Part shown: positions 46,101 through 54,597 of the stretch, piece by piece
Layout: each line of letters opens with the position of its first letter
Numbering within the stretch: the first letter of the stretch is position 1
Origin: Saprospiraceae bacterium
GTDB taxonomy: Bacteria > Bacteroidota > Bacteroidia > Chitinophagales > Saprospiraceae
NCBI GenBank assembly: GCA_016720635.1
Contig: JADKKF010000002.1
Coordinates: 62,001-126,000 of the forward strand
Length of the DNA: 64,000 nucleotides
Reading direction: 5' to 3'
Notes under the pieces: model-generated
What the model saw: the letters and a program-made list of their open reading frames with translations, nothing else
The model's database searches: none
Told to the model about the DNA's origin: nothing
Translations under genes and position numbers: made by a program

Positions 46101-47904
46101 CTATATTGATTTGAATTCTGATAATACAGAACAGCCTGACAATATAGAGGCATGGGATACTAATAACAATGGTATAATAGATGGTTCTGAGCCAATATCT
46201 GGTACTACTACAGACAGTGATGGAGACGGGTTGCTTGATGTATATGATAATATGAATCCGTCAACAAACATACCAACAGATGGACAGACCCCGACAGGAT
46301 TTCCTAATCTAGATGGCAATACTACTGAGCGTGATTGGAGAGAATCGATAGATACGGATGGAGATGGAATTCCAAATGAAGTTGATTTGGATGACGATAA
46401 TGATGGTATTACTGATGTTATAGAAGGAACAGATGATACGGACGGAGATGGAATTCCTGATTCACAGGATTTAGATTCTGACAATGATGGTATAACAGAT
46501 GTCACAGAAAGTGGTGGATCTGATCCAGATAATAATGGAATCATTGGTACAGGTCTTGTTCCTGGTGATTCTGATGGAGATGGTTTAGCTGATGTGGTGG
46601 ATATCGATGGTAGCAATACAGGTACCCCTAATATCGATACCGACGGTGATGGCATTCCAAATACCCAAGATCTAGATGCTGACAATGACGGACTTACAGA
46701 TGTTGTTGAAAGTGGTGGAACTGATGCCAACAACGACGGAATCGTTGACGGTACCGATCCTGATCACGATGGAATTCTAAGCAGTGCTGACCAAGATCCT
46801 ACTGGATACGGTGACACTGGAAATACATTAAATCCAACAAATACGGATGGTAACGGTAATCCAAATTACCTAGATATCGATGCTGACGATGATGGTATCG
46901 TGGACAACGTAGAATGGCAGACTACTGCAGGATATATTCCTCCTACTGGTCTAGACTCCGATGGTGATGGTATTGACAATGCTTATGATCAAACCAATGG
47001 ATTTGGAGATGCAGGAAATACAAATATCCCGACCAATACTGACGGTACAGACACTCCTGACTATATTGATTTGGACTCAGATAATACTGAACAACCAGAC
47101 AATATTGAAGCATGGGATACCAATAACGATGGAATAATAAATCTTGGTGAGAATGTTACTGGTGTGAGCAGTACACTTGACACTGACGGTGATGGTTTAC
47201 TAGATATTTATGATAACTTTACAACAACACCTAAAGAAGGTAGTGGTTCAATAGATATAACTGAGGGTCAAACGCCTACCGCCTTCCCGAACATCGATAC
47301 TGGAACTACCTCAGAAATGGATTGGAGGGAAACGATGACTCCTCTACCTCTAGAATTGATTAGTTTCAACGGTCATAAAGTAAATGGTGGAAATCAATTG
47401 AACTGGGTTACAAAAGATGAGAAAGACATTGAAAAATTCAGATTGTACAGAAGTTTTGATGGTATCAATTATCACCTTTTGACTACAGAAGATTCTAAAG
47501 CAAAACACAACAATGCAGGTCAAGAATTAACATATCAATTCCTTGATTCTAGACCAAATGTTGGTGTGAATTATTACAAATTGTCTGCTGTTGAGTTTAA
47601 TCTTACTGAAGAATTCTTCAATGTGATTCTTTTAGATAATTCAATAAAAGGCAAAAAATACACAGTACGGCCTACGATTGTTAGAACCAATGTCATCGTT
47701 GATATCAATTCTTTCAGTCAGGTTCAGTTATCGCTTTATAGCTTAGATGGTAAATTACAATTTACTACTGATCTTAAAGCTGATGGTAATGGAAATATAC
47801 AAGCTGTGGTCAATATGACCAATCTTCCTTCTGGTTTGTATTTGATAAATGGTATTGACACTGTTTCTGGTCAACGATTTACTGAAAAAGTAATCAAGGA
47901 ATAG
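40120..47904 (+). CDS. Giant T9SS adhesin C: DUF4347 plus long thrombospondin-3 calcium-binding array
   Basis: 2594 residues. Long N-region then signal helix IFNLAHVAMVGLFVFSQFMV (47-66), DUF4347 at 74-185 (His101 in FSHGRPGEL, Cys142 in NIYGCEFAKG). From residue 207 the protein alternates acidic thrombospondin type 3 repeats (CDFDGDGI-N, DLDDDNDGI-DA-ES) with discoidin/lectin-like beta domains, in about six units each opened by C-D-F/Y-DGDG. Residues about 1750-2400 are an almost pure DxDxDG calcium array containing a 320-residue internal duplication. The end (LPLELISFNG at about 2408, then SFSQVQLSLYSLDGKLQFTT and RFTEKVIKE) is a T9SS-type C-terminus without the usual YPNP motif. Expected to be an extended, Ca2+-stiffened surface protein. 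Confidence 0.93.
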   Translation: MKNGSQIRHRFQSSLTAYYFLWGSKLRKACSHLVNSTEARFSNKLSIFNLAHVAMVGLFVFSQFMVLAKTQTPNNIYIDKGIENFPKVSNSDQSVFQLFSHGRPGELLIDGDWKNAQEIASFVKAKIHNSSMEIQSLNIYGCEFAKGKVGEDAVSYLESTLGLTVAASTNLSGNDGDWILEIGQPRAAIAVSEYKGNLQWTLADICTTCDFDGDGIPNNLDLDNDNDGIKDDIESPSCFYNLDVLMYGDRTSLITVTTPLSLAAGYSITDAVDALPTNGATTDMVKFNSATLTNQEFLRFQFPYAVPLNHISLLWYRGAPAIDFTTGTTYSIQGSNDPSSGWTTITSSATITNNNRTTEMDFTNTTSYLYYRIFVTSGTLNTNELEDIMFGFSEKVMELPIAGCSADLDGDGFPNHMDTDADGDGCPDAKEGSNSFNTSSLGAVATNSSLATYGIPTIAGYGQGIGTSQDNTQVSSSCSCTDPTKVAENCDYDGDGVVNGIDLDDDNDGILDIVEGLVYSGTSNFTSIGYDVVDAPLTACTYVTNMTDYYDRNDLYGLPWFPGSDVVSTYPNPNNPTIDYPTTSHWVGILNAQADHHIQDIYADFSCHTNLQFRITGDYCQKTWLYISTDGTPYTASLAASITSGTSATTATYNPTGTVFLRVYQYDDAQGNEYYIEFKSDQQTDWVTLDSTNPACRNTLVGSTDTDQDGIPNYLDLDSDNDGCLDAIEGGATFYSNQLVGAGGLAIVGPGSTASNLNLCGGTTCVDANGVPTIAGVSGQSAGTSQNSTILDPNCPCNDILLMGPTCDYDGDGISNSVDIDDDNDGVLDAVESPNCYYTPAEANNIIGVTTGLNVSTGSTALLYNDISVSASPNFTFDAGQQLAGANIFTVEYTTPIKLTSLTIVNGASLGTGSTGSLFGSNDGVTWTDLMTTTTSLATTASKVLTVNQNAGEYRYYRVQGEANSTTTSGAVYEITSIANTTNYIPSAHPKASCVGTDSDGDNIPNNFDLDSDNDGCPDSFESGTTASNTSIASEPFSANGFADGLETSIESGVYNDTYTYDKALNNTINNCTVPCSDPTKMAANCDFDGDGIVNSVDIDDDNDGIPDAIESCVSGNQVTFRNVRDVSSNGGWTTLQADMVVGGVVVGTVTWQSNLDWTTNDAGRGITYDGKYLFYSTSTGTTDADGTSTVTGFDGALLTITPLPGYTFSGTINFVENANLSTLNQGENGYTSGGIDNSGTFTHEFSTNADGTDINATFVEYGPNTTYVGNYNTGDDFNNTTPIIDQQNALPQGTSGGSTSAWGALIPFNSTSTSPFTFNYYAPTNAVAWETSSISFDNLNVTCASNDLDGDGISNEFDIDSDGDGCPDAVEASVAGTLESGTVVNTGETTTLSGAIAQGPYGENGLANSLESNDGSNPSITYNNTYNLYAINSSVNLCSDFDNDGVPDFVDLDDDNDGILDAVESPTCFYTQAEAQKIVSITSDMTTNTYSPAATNAPGTNLSLLYDGNTSNYYTRITANSLLLNGMSVYTVKYSTPIQISSLTLVKGAMLTYNVNSYVLQGSNDNMNWTTISSPTNDVNGNLTLTNTSTTKYQYYRVLDNGYVSGTTGNISQTASYPTRYTSEISITYPTTSYVASAYPKPSCTGSDADGDGIPNHLDLDADGDGCSDAYEAGVTTQSGVTMLSGTAINGSPNTSTTISNAVVAGPYDANGFANSVETTLESGVYESTYTYSKAINSSIISCPVCTDPLKLDANCDFDGDGITNENDLDDDNDGITDVNEGTDDTDGDGLPDKFDLDSDNDGITDVIESGGSDPDNNGIIGTGLVPGDSDGDGLADVVDIDGSNTGTPNIDTDGDGIPNTQDLDADNDGLTDVVESGGTDANNDGIVDGTDPDHDGILSSADQDPTGYGDTGNTLNPTNTDGNGNPNYLDIDADDDGIVDNVEWQTTAGYIPPTGLDSDGDGIDNAYDQTNGFGDAGNTNTPTNTDGTDTPDYIDLNSDNTEQPDNIEAWDTNNNGIIDGSEPISGTTTDSDGDGLLDVYDNMNPSTNIPTDGQTPTGFPNLDGNTTERDWRESIDTDGDGIPNEVDLDDDNDGITDVIEGTDDTDGDGIPDSQDLDSDNDGITDVTESGGSDPDNNGIIGTGLVPGDSDGDGLADVVDIDGSNTGTPNIDTDGDGIPNTQDLDADNDGLTDVVESGGTDANNDGIVDGTDPDHDGILSSADQDPTGYGDTGNTLNPTNTDGNGNPNYLDIDADDDGIVDNVEWQTTAGYIPPTGLDSDGDGIDNAYDQTNGFGDAGNTNIPTNTDGTDTPDYIDLDSDNTEQPDNIEAWDTNNDGIINLGENVTGVSSTLDTDGDGLLDIYDNFTTTPKEGSGSIDITEGQTPTAFPNIDTGTTSEMDWRETMTPLPLELISFNGHKVNGGNQLNWVTKDEKDIEKFRLYRSFDGINYHLLTTEDSKAKHNNAGQELTYQFLDSRPNVGVNYYKLSAVEFNLTEEFFNVILLDNSIKGKKYTVRPTIVRTNVIVDINSFSQVQLSLYSLDGKLQFTTDLKADGNGNIQAVVNMTNLPSGLYLINGIDTVSGQRFTEKVIKE
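42590..45160 (+). repeat. 2.6-kb block collinear with 51241-53811 (adhesins C and D)
   Basis: Three thrombospondin-3/beta-domain units of gene C recur in gene D at a constant offset of 8651 with no gaps. Identity is highest over 44390-45115 versus 53041-53766, where I find only about two or three differences in over 700 bases. Confidence 0.85.
45548..46112 (+). repeat. Internal direct repeat of adhesin C, copy 1 (partner 46508-47072)
   Basis: 565 bases repeated exactly 960 bases downstream with only a handful of substitutions. Flanking sequence in the same 960-base period is related at protein level but clearly diverged at DNA level. Confidence 0.9.
46508..47072 (+). repeat. Internal direct repeat of adhesin C, copy 2 (partner 45548-46112)
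   Basis: Second copy. The period of 960 bases is a multiple of three, so recombination between copies would add or remove 320 codons in frame. Confidence 0.9.
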
Positions 47905-47932
47905 TCCCTACATAATTTACCTTAACAACAAG

Positions 47933-47967
47933 AAAGCCGTCCTAATTTATTAGGGCGGCTTTTTTTA
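47933..47967 (+). terminator. Terminator of adhesin C
   Basis: AAAGCCGtCCTAA pairs with TTAGGgCGGCTTT around a short AT loop, followed by a T run. Confidence 0.88.
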
Positions 47968-48075
47968 TTACAGTCATTACTCACAAACCTTTTTTTATTA
48001 AATCTAGTTATTACTTGGATTTTTTAAAAATAAAAGCAATCCTTCCTAACCATCAATATAATAAGCTATAAAATT

Positions 48076-48117
48076 TAGCCGATTGTAACCGTTTGCTATC
48101 GGTTAGTAACGGATAAA
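48076..48117. repeat. Imperfect palindromic repeat, copy 1
   Basis: TAGCCGATTGTAACCGTTTG continuing CTATCGGTTAGTAACGGATA. Nested stems TAACCG/CGGTTA and CCGTT/AACGG. Nearly identical to copy 2. Confidence 0.75.
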
Positions 48118-48216
48118 TATTTTTATTAAAAACATCTAAAATAAGCCTAGCAAAAATACTTGTGATCTCACAAAACATGAGCTGGACTCTATAGCAAAGC
48201 TATACCACATTAACTT

Positions 48217-48258
48217 TAGCCGATTGTAACCGTTTGCTATCGGTTAGTAACGGATAAA
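48217..48258. repeat. Imperfect palindromic repeat, copy 2
   Basis: Same 40 bases as copy 1, 141 bases downstream; the surrounding sequence is not repeated. Confidence 0.75.
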
Positions 48259-48345
48259 AACGATACTTTAAAAATGAAAAAAGTTTTAGTATAAACAAAT
48301 ATTACAATCTGTATAATAGCCTTATAATCAGCACAATAGACGCCG

Positions 48346-48386
48346 TAGCCAATTGTATCCGTTAGCTATCGGTTAGTAACCGATAT
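48346..48386. repeat. Imperfect palindromic repeat, copy 3
   Basis: TAGCCAATTGTATCCGTTAG continuing CTATCGGTTAGTAACCGATA, a variant of copies 1-2. Confidence 0.7.
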
Positions 48387-48489
48387 TAAATTTTAAACAC
48401 TCTTTCTTAAAAAGAATGAAAATTTCAATTGCACCATTTCATATCCCTTGTCTCCTTCTAAAGTATTTTTAAAAAACTTTAGCTAATCA

Positions 48490-48551
48490 TTCACAAACCA
48501 AATATCTTTCTCGTTTATCTATTGCAACCATAATTTTATTTTACATGTAAA
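48490..48551 (+). promoter_or_regulatory. Adhesin leader motif, copy D
   Basis: TTCACAAACCAAATAT then CTTTCTCGTTTATCT (48490-48520) matches gene C's leader; the perfect palindrome TTTACATGTAAA lies 20 bases further on (48540-48551), about 76 bases before the ATG. Confidence 0.55.
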
Positions 48552-48626
48552 CTATAATTATGGTGTACACTTGAGCTTTTTGTTTTATGTATTAAACTTT
48601 AAAAAACTTAGTAAAATCTAATCAAA

Positions 48627-51600
48627 ATGAAGAAAGATTCACACACTTGGCCCTCAATCGGAAATAGTATTCCGATTAAACTTTTCCTTTGGAAAAATAC
48701 CGCTAGCAAAACTAGTATCACTTCTGAAAATATTTCAGAAAGTAGTATTTGTTTAAAGTACTTAATGGTAATCAACTATGCTCATTTAGCTTTGGTTGGA
48801 TTGATTATTTGTAGTCTTATGTTTGTACTAGCAAAACCAATGCACCAGTCCAATATTTATGTGGATAATGGAATAGACAACTTTCCAGTCATTTCGAACT
48901 CAGATCCATCTGTGTTTCAGCTATTTTCGCATGGACGTCCTGGTGAATTACTAATAAAAGGTGAATGGAAAAATGCCAAACAAATCGCAGAGTTTATTGA
49001 TTCAAGGATACATAATGCAACAACCGAGATTCACAATGTAAACATTTATGGTTGTGAATTTGCTAAAGGAAAAGTCGGCGAAGACGCTATTCGATACTTA
49101 GAATCAACTTTAGGCATTTCTGTAGCAGCATCTACCAACCTTAGTGGTAGCGATGGAGACTGGGTATTAGAAATGGGGCAGCCGGTGGCTGCTATTGCTA
49201 TTTCTGATTTTAAAGGGAATTTGCAATGTGCCGCAGGAACAGTTGCTCCAATATTATCTAAGTACGGTGGATTATGTCCTCCTGCAACAACTCTTGATAT
49301 TTCTGCTATTACTGCTAGTAATACACCTTCAGGGGCAATGTTAACATGGCATAGTGGTACTCCTGCAACAACGGCAAATCAAATAACTGCACCAACAGCA
49401 GCAACTTTTGGTGTTTATTTTGCTGCATTTAAAAGCACATCAGCACCTTGCTATTCAGGTGTTAATGGAGATGGTACAGCTACTACAAAAATTACTATTG
49501 GAAAAGATGATAATTGCAACGGAATAGCAGATGCTCAAGAATGTGCCCCTGCAACCCCCTTAATCACCAATGGAAATTTTAATGGAAATTTAGCTGGTTG
49601 GACTGGTGGTAGTGCCTCTAGTTGGGAGTTAGCAACAAATAATGGTTATGCTACAAATACAGTTATGAATTCTGCTGATAACGCTATAAATTATCCATTA
49701 AGCCAAACGGTTAATTTTAGTCAAGCTAATGTAACTGGAGGAATGGTACATTTAAGTTTTGATGCAGGGACTAATAACTTTATTTGGACTGATGGAACCA
49801 CTGCATATAGTGCTAGTGTACAAATTAAATTGGGAGGAGTTGTTTATGCCACATTAAATAATCCACCATTAGGAATGACCGCAACTGCAACAGCATCTAA
49901 TGGAGCTATTATTACGCCTTCTTCTTTGCCAGTTTGGTCAACTTCATCTCAAGCTACTTCGCAAAGTAACCTAACACATTTTGATTTATTTATTCCTGCT
50001 ACAAGTTTACCTGCTTCTGGTGATTTATTATTCAATTTTAATTCAAGTTTAGCTGGGGATGATTGGTTTTTGGCCAACATAAAATTGGATGGTGTGGGAA
50101 ATTGTATCTGTACAGCAAATTCAACGGCTCCTGCGATCACAGCTACAACTGTAAGCAATACTTGTCCATCTTCGACATTTAATTTAAATTCATTAGTTAA
50201 TTCAGGTACTGCTCCAGATGGGGCTACTTTAGTTTGGAGCGGGAATAATCCACCAACTTCTGAAAACGATACATTGACTGCAGAACAAGCTGCTGCAATT
50301 AATATACCTGGTACTTATTATGCATATTATCGTAATTCAACTTATGGTTGCTTTAGTCCTGCAGACAGTATTACCTTTGTTCCAATTTGCTGTTCGAATA
50401 CATTAAGCTACTCGCAGTATGCGACAAGTGCAACTGGAAACGCTGGTGCATCTTGGGGTTCAAATACAGGAGTGGTAGGTACTCCAAATGTAACAAGTGC
50501 AGGAGCAGATATTGCTGCAAATAGATTAAGTGTCGCATCTTGGGTTTCACCTGGGGTTGTAAACTTTGCAAACCCAATAACACCAGGAGATACAATAACT
50601 ATGTATGTAAGGAAATTTAATGGTTATAATGGTGGATTTGCTATATCATTAAATGGTTCGCCTAGTAATACAGGTTTTATTGATACTATCAATGCTTCAC
50701 AACTAACTACAACAACTTACCCTTATAATATTATTAAGGTTGTTGTACCAATAACACCTATTGATGGAAGTTACAATTCAATAAATATTGTTGGTACAGA
50801 TTTAGGTGGTGCAAGTCTTTTACTGTTTGATGCGATAAAAGTTAGTAGAACATACTGTAATTCTTGTGCAGCTGGAACAATTGCACCAGCAATAAATGCT
50901 ACTTCTGTAACCAATTCATGTCCTACAACCACAGTAAATTTAACATCATTGGCAAACACAGGTACATTACCTACAGGAACAACTCTAGTTTGGAGTTTAA
51001 ATAACCCACCAACTAATATTAATGATACTTTAACAACTGCACAAGTAACATCAGCTGCAACTGGTGTTAAATATTATGCTTTTTACAGAGATGGGTTAAA
51101 CAACTGTTTTAGCCCAGCTGATAGTGTTTTAGCAACATTGTTTACTTGCCCAACACCTTGTACGGATCCATTATTGATGGCAGCAACATGCGACTTTGAC
51201 GACGATGGTGTTATAAACAGTGTTGATTTGGACGATGACAACGATGGCGTATTGGATGCTGTTGAAAGTCCTAACTGTTATTATACCGCTGCTGAAGCTA
51301 ATAATATTATTGGTGTTACAACTGGCTTAAATGTCGGTACAGGATCTACGGCTTTGCTTTATAATGATATAAGCGTTTCTGCATCACCAAATTTTGCCTT
51401 TACGTCTGGTCAACAACTTGCTGGTGCAAATATTTTCACAGTAGAATATCCAACTCCTGTTAAGCTTACAAGCTTGACCATTGTCAATGCTGCTAGTTTA
51501 GGTACAGGATCCACTGGTAGCTTGTATGGATCAAATGATGGTATAACTTGGACTGATTTAATGACAACTACAACTTCATTAGCTACAACGGCTAGTAAAG

Positions 51601-54569
51601 TGCTTACGGTCAATCAAAATGCTGGTGAATACAAATTCTATAGAGTACAAGGAGAAGCAACATCAAGTTCAACCACAGGTGCTGTATATGAAATTACTAG
51701 TATCGCCAATACAACAAATTATATCCCTAGTGCCCACCCTAAGGCAAGTTGTGTTGGGACTAACACTGATGGCGATAATATCCCAAATAATTTTGACCTA
51801 GATAGTGATAATGATGGTTGTCCTGATTCCTTTGAGTCTGGTACCACTACGTCTAATACTTCGATTGCCTCAGAACCTTTTAGTGCCAATGGTTTTGCAG
51901 ATGGTTTGGAAACTTCTATAGAAAGTGGTGTATATAATGACACTTATACTTATAACAAAGCTTTAAACAATACTATTAATAATTGTACAGTTCCTTGTTC
52001 CGACCCAACCAAAATGGCAGCTAACTGCGACTTTGATGGAGATGGTATTGTGAATAGTGTAGATCTTGACGATGACAATGATGGTGTACCCGATGCAATT
52101 GAAAGTTGTGTTTCAGGAAATCAGGTTACTTTTAGAAATGTACGGGATGTTAGTAGTAATGGTGGATGGACAACTTTACAAGCTGACATGGTAGTAGGTG
52201 GAGTGGTCGTAGGTACCGTAACTTGGCAATCTAATCTCGATTGGACCACAAGCGATGCTGGAAGAGGTACAACTTACGATGGAAAGTATTTATTCTATTC
52301 AACTGCTACTGGAGTTACTGATGCGGATGGAACATCAACTGTTACTGGTTTTGATGGTGCATTATTGACAATAACCCCACTTCCTGGTTATACTTTTTCA
52401 GGAACAATAAACTTTGTTGAGAACGCTAATTTATCAACCCTAAATCAAGGTGAAAATGGATATACCACAGGTGGTGCTGACAACTCTGGTACATTCACTC
52501 ATGAGTTTTCAACGAATGCTGATGGAACTGACATCAACGCTACCTTCGTAGAATATGGTACTAATACGACTTATGTCGGTAATTACAATACAGGTGATGA
52601 TTTCAACAATACTACACCTATCATTGATCAGCAAAACGCTCTACCTCAAGGAACCTCTGGAGGTTCCTCAAGTGCTTGGGGAGCTTTGATTCCTTTCAAT
52701 TCTACCAGCACTAGTCCATTTACCTTTAATTATTATGCCCCAACAAACGCCGTAGCTTGGGAAACTAGTTCAATAAGCTTTGATAACTTAAATGTTACAT
52801 GCGCTAGCAATGATTTAGACGGAGATGGAATAAGTAATGAACTTGATTTAGATAGCGATGGTGACGGCTGTCCTGATGCGGTAGAAGCATCAGTAGCAGG
52901 AACTTTGGAGTCTGGTACTGTTGTAAATCCAAGTGGAACAACAACTCTTCCAAGTTCTATTGCAGAAGGACCTTATGGAGAAAATGGTTTGGCCAACAAC
53001 GTAGAAAGCAATGATGGTAGCAACCCATCTATAACTTACAATAACACTTATAATTTGTATGCGATCAATAGTTCGGTTAATTTGTGTTCTGACTTTGATA
53101 ATGATGGTGTTCCTGATTTTGTTGATTTGGATGATGACAACGATGGTATTTTAGATGCCGTTGAAAGCCCAACTTGTTTCTATACTCAAGCAGAAGCTCA
53201 AAAAATTGTAAGTATCACCTCTGATATGACTACAAATACTTATAGTCCTGCGGCTACAAACGCACCTGGAACGAACTTGTCGCTTTTGTATGATGGAAAT
53301 ACATCAAATTACTATACTAGAATAACAGCAAATTCTTTATTATTAAATGGAATGTCTGTTTATACGGTTAAATATAGTACACCGATACAAATTTCAAGCT
53401 TGACCTTAGTAAAAGGAGCCATGTTGACTTATAATGTCAATTCATATGTGCTGCAAGGATCTAACGATAATATGAACTGGACAACGATAAGTAGTCCAAC
53501 CAATGATGTTAATGGCAATCTTACATTAACCAACACGAGTACTACCAAATATCAATATTACAGAGTTCTAGACAATGGTTATGTCTCAGGAACAACAGGG
53601 AATATTTCCCAAACTGCTTCATATCCTACTAGATATACTAGTGAAATATCAATAACATATCCAACTACAAGTTATGTCGCAAGTGCTTATCCTAAACCTT
53701 CTTGCACTGGATCAGATGCAGATAGTGATGGTATTCCTAACCACTTAGATTTAGACGCTGATGGTGACGGATGTTCAGATGCTTATGAGGCTGGGGTTAC
53801 CACACATTCAGGTGTCGTTATGTTTTCTGGTACCGCAGTAAATCGTTCACCAAATATATCGGTTACAATGTCTAATGCAATTGTTGCTGGTCCTTATGAT
53901 GCCAATGGTTTTGCCAATAGCGTAGAGACTACTTTGGAAAGTGGATTATATGCAAATACCTATACATATTCACAAGCTTCCAATGCTAGTATTAATAATT
54001 GCTTGACGCTGCCCTTAGAGTTGATTAGTTTCAAAGGTCAAAAAGTTACAGGTGGCAATCTATTAAATTGGATAACTAAAGACGAAAAAGACATCAATTA
54101 TTTCAGATTGTATAGGAGTTTGGATGGCATTCATTTTCATTTTTTGACAGAAATTGATTCTAAATCCCTTCAAAACAATGTAAGTCAAGAACTTAGATAC
54201 CAATTTCTAGACCCTAGACCTAATGCAGGGCTTAACTACTATAAGTTATCTGCAGTTGAATTCTCTAACCTTGAGGAATTCTTCAATGTTATAATATTAG
54301 ATAATTCAATAAAAGGCAAAAAATATACAGTAAGGCCTACGATTGTTAGAACCAATGTCATCGTTGATATCAATTCTTTCGATCAAGTTCAGTTATCTAT
54401 ATTCAGTTTGGATGGTAAATTGCAATTTGCAAAAACTATTGATCCAGTAGTTAGTGGAAATCTACAAGTGGAAGTCGATATGAATCATTTGCCTTCTGGA
54501 TTTTACTTTATTTCCATCTATGACGCAGGTTCAGGACAACGATTCACTGAAAAAGTAGTTAAAGAGTAG
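48627..54569 (+). CDS. Giant T9SS adhesin D: DUF4347, Ig-like modules, thrombospondin-3 array
   Basis: 1980 residues. Long N-region then signal helix YAHLALVGLIICSLMFVLA (51-69), DUF4347 at 76-185 with His102 and Cys143. Then come three PKD/Ig-like modules (TTLVWSLNNPP, SGAMLTWHSG kinds, roughly residues 205-280, 505-590 and 755-835) separated by jelly-roll-like domains, and from about 840 the block of thrombospondin-3 units shared with gene C. The C-terminus (LPLELISFKG at about 1794, RFTEKVVKE at the end) is nearly the same T9SS-type end as in gene C. Predicted Ca2+-binding surface adhesin. The N-terminal third is its own; the middle seems copied to or from gene C. Confidence 0.93.
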   Translation: MKKDSHTWPSIGNSIPIKLFLWKNTASKTSITSENISESSICLKYLMVINYAHLALVGLIICSLMFVLAKPMHQSNIYVDNGIDNFPVISNSDPSVFQLFSHGRPGELLIKGEWKNAKQIAEFIDSRIHNATTEIHNVNIYGCEFAKGKVGEDAIRYLESTLGISVAASTNLSGSDGDWVLEMGQPVAAIAISDFKGNLQCAAGTVAPILSKYGGLCPPATTLDISAITASNTPSGAMLTWHSGTPATTANQITAPTAATFGVYFAAFKSTSAPCYSGVNGDGTATTKITIGKDDNCNGIADAQECAPATPLITNGNFNGNLAGWTGGSASSWELATNNGYATNTVMNSADNAINYPLSQTVNFSQANVTGGMVHLSFDAGTNNFIWTDGTTAYSASVQIKLGGVVYATLNNPPLGMTATATASNGAIITPSSLPVWSTSSQATSQSNLTHFDLFIPATSLPASGDLLFNFNSSLAGDDWFLANIKLDGVGNCICTANSTAPAITATTVSNTCPSSTFNLNSLVNSGTAPDGATLVWSGNNPPTSENDTLTAEQAAAINIPGTYYAYYRNSTYGCFSPADSITFVPICCSNTLSYSQYATSATGNAGASWGSNTGVVGTPNVTSAGADIAANRLSVASWVSPGVVNFANPITPGDTITMYVRKFNGYNGGFAISLNGSPSNTGFIDTINASQLTTTTYPYNIIKVVVPITPIDGSYNSINIVGTDLGGASLLLFDAIKVSRTYCNSCAAGTIAPAINATSVTNSCPTTTVNLTSLANTGTLPTGTTLVWSLNNPPTNINDTLTTAQVTSAATGVKYYAFYRDGLNNCFSPADSVLATLFTCPTPCTDPLLMAATCDFDDDGVINSVDLDDDNDGVLDAVESPNCYYTAAEANNIIGVTTGLNVGTGSTALLYNDISVSASPNFAFTSGQQLAGANIFTVEYPTPVKLTSLTIVNAASLGTGSTGSLYGSNDGITWTDLMTTTTSLATTASKVLTVNQNAGEYKFYRVQGEATSSSTTGAVYEITSIANTTNYIPSAHPKASCVGTNTDGDNIPNNFDLDSDNDGCPDSFESGTTTSNTSIASEPFSANGFADGLETSIESGVYNDTYTYNKALNNTINNCTVPCSDPTKMAANCDFDGDGIVNSVDLDDDNDGVPDAIESCVSGNQVTFRNVRDVSSNGGWTTLQADMVVGGVVVGTVTWQSNLDWTTSDAGRGTTYDGKYLFYSTATGVTDADGTSTVTGFDGALLTITPLPGYTFSGTINFVENANLSTLNQGENGYTTGGADNSGTFTHEFSTNADGTDINATFVEYGTNTTYVGNYNTGDDFNNTTPIIDQQNALPQGTSGGSSSAWGALIPFNSTSTSPFTFNYYAPTNAVAWETSSISFDNLNVTCASNDLDGDGISNELDLDSDGDGCPDAVEASVAGTLESGTVVNPSGTTTLPSSIAEGPYGENGLANNVESNDGSNPSITYNNTYNLYAINSSVNLCSDFDNDGVPDFVDLDDDNDGILDAVESPTCFYTQAEAQKIVSITSDMTTNTYSPAATNAPGTNLSLLYDGNTSNYYTRITANSLLLNGMSVYTVKYSTPIQISSLTLVKGAMLTYNVNSYVLQGSNDNMNWTTISSPTNDVNGNLTLTNTSTTKYQYYRVLDNGYVSGTTGNISQTASYPTRYTSEISITYPTTSYVASAYPKPSCTGSDADSDGIPNHLDLDADGDGCSDAYEAGVTTHSGVVMFSGTAVNRSPNISVTMSNAIVAGPYDANGFANSVETTLESGLYANTYTYSQASNASINNCLTLPLELISFKGQKVTGGNLLNWITKDEKDINYFRLYRSLDGIHFHFLTEIDSKSLQNNVSQELRYQFLDPRPNAGLNYYKLSAVEFSNLEEFFNVIILDNSIKGKKYTVRPTIVRTNVIVDINSFDQVQLSIFSLDGKLQFAKTIDPVVSGNLQVEVDMNHLPSGFYFISIYDAGSGQRFTEKVVKE

Positions 54570-54597
54570 CCCCTAATAAATATGCAGTAACTTCTAG

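Larger units (their letters stand above)
47905..48626. other. Long intergenic region before adhesin D with three palindromic repeats
   Basis: 722 bases without a gene. Holds the terminator of C, three copies of a roughly 40-base imperfect palindrome (48076, 48217, 48346), a small TATAGCAAAGCTATA hairpin at 48191-48205, and the shared leader motif with palindrome TTTACATGTAAA at 48540-48551. Confidence 0.7.

Noticed and set aside
45315..46733. Long open frames on the minus strand rich in P and S within the adhesin C calcium-repeat array
   Set aside because: They are mirror readings of the DGD/DND codons; two have identical N-terminal translations because of the 960-base repeat, and none has a leader or known motif.
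48191..48205. Small TATAGCAAAGCTATA hairpin as a regulatory site
   Set aside because: Short, AT-rich and unique; expected by chance in a 700-base AT-rich spacer.
48076..48386. Three regularly repeated 40-mers as a possible CRISPR array
   Set aside because: Spacings are unequal (141 and 129 bases), the copies are imperfect, a fourth lies 6 kb away, and no cas gene is nearby.
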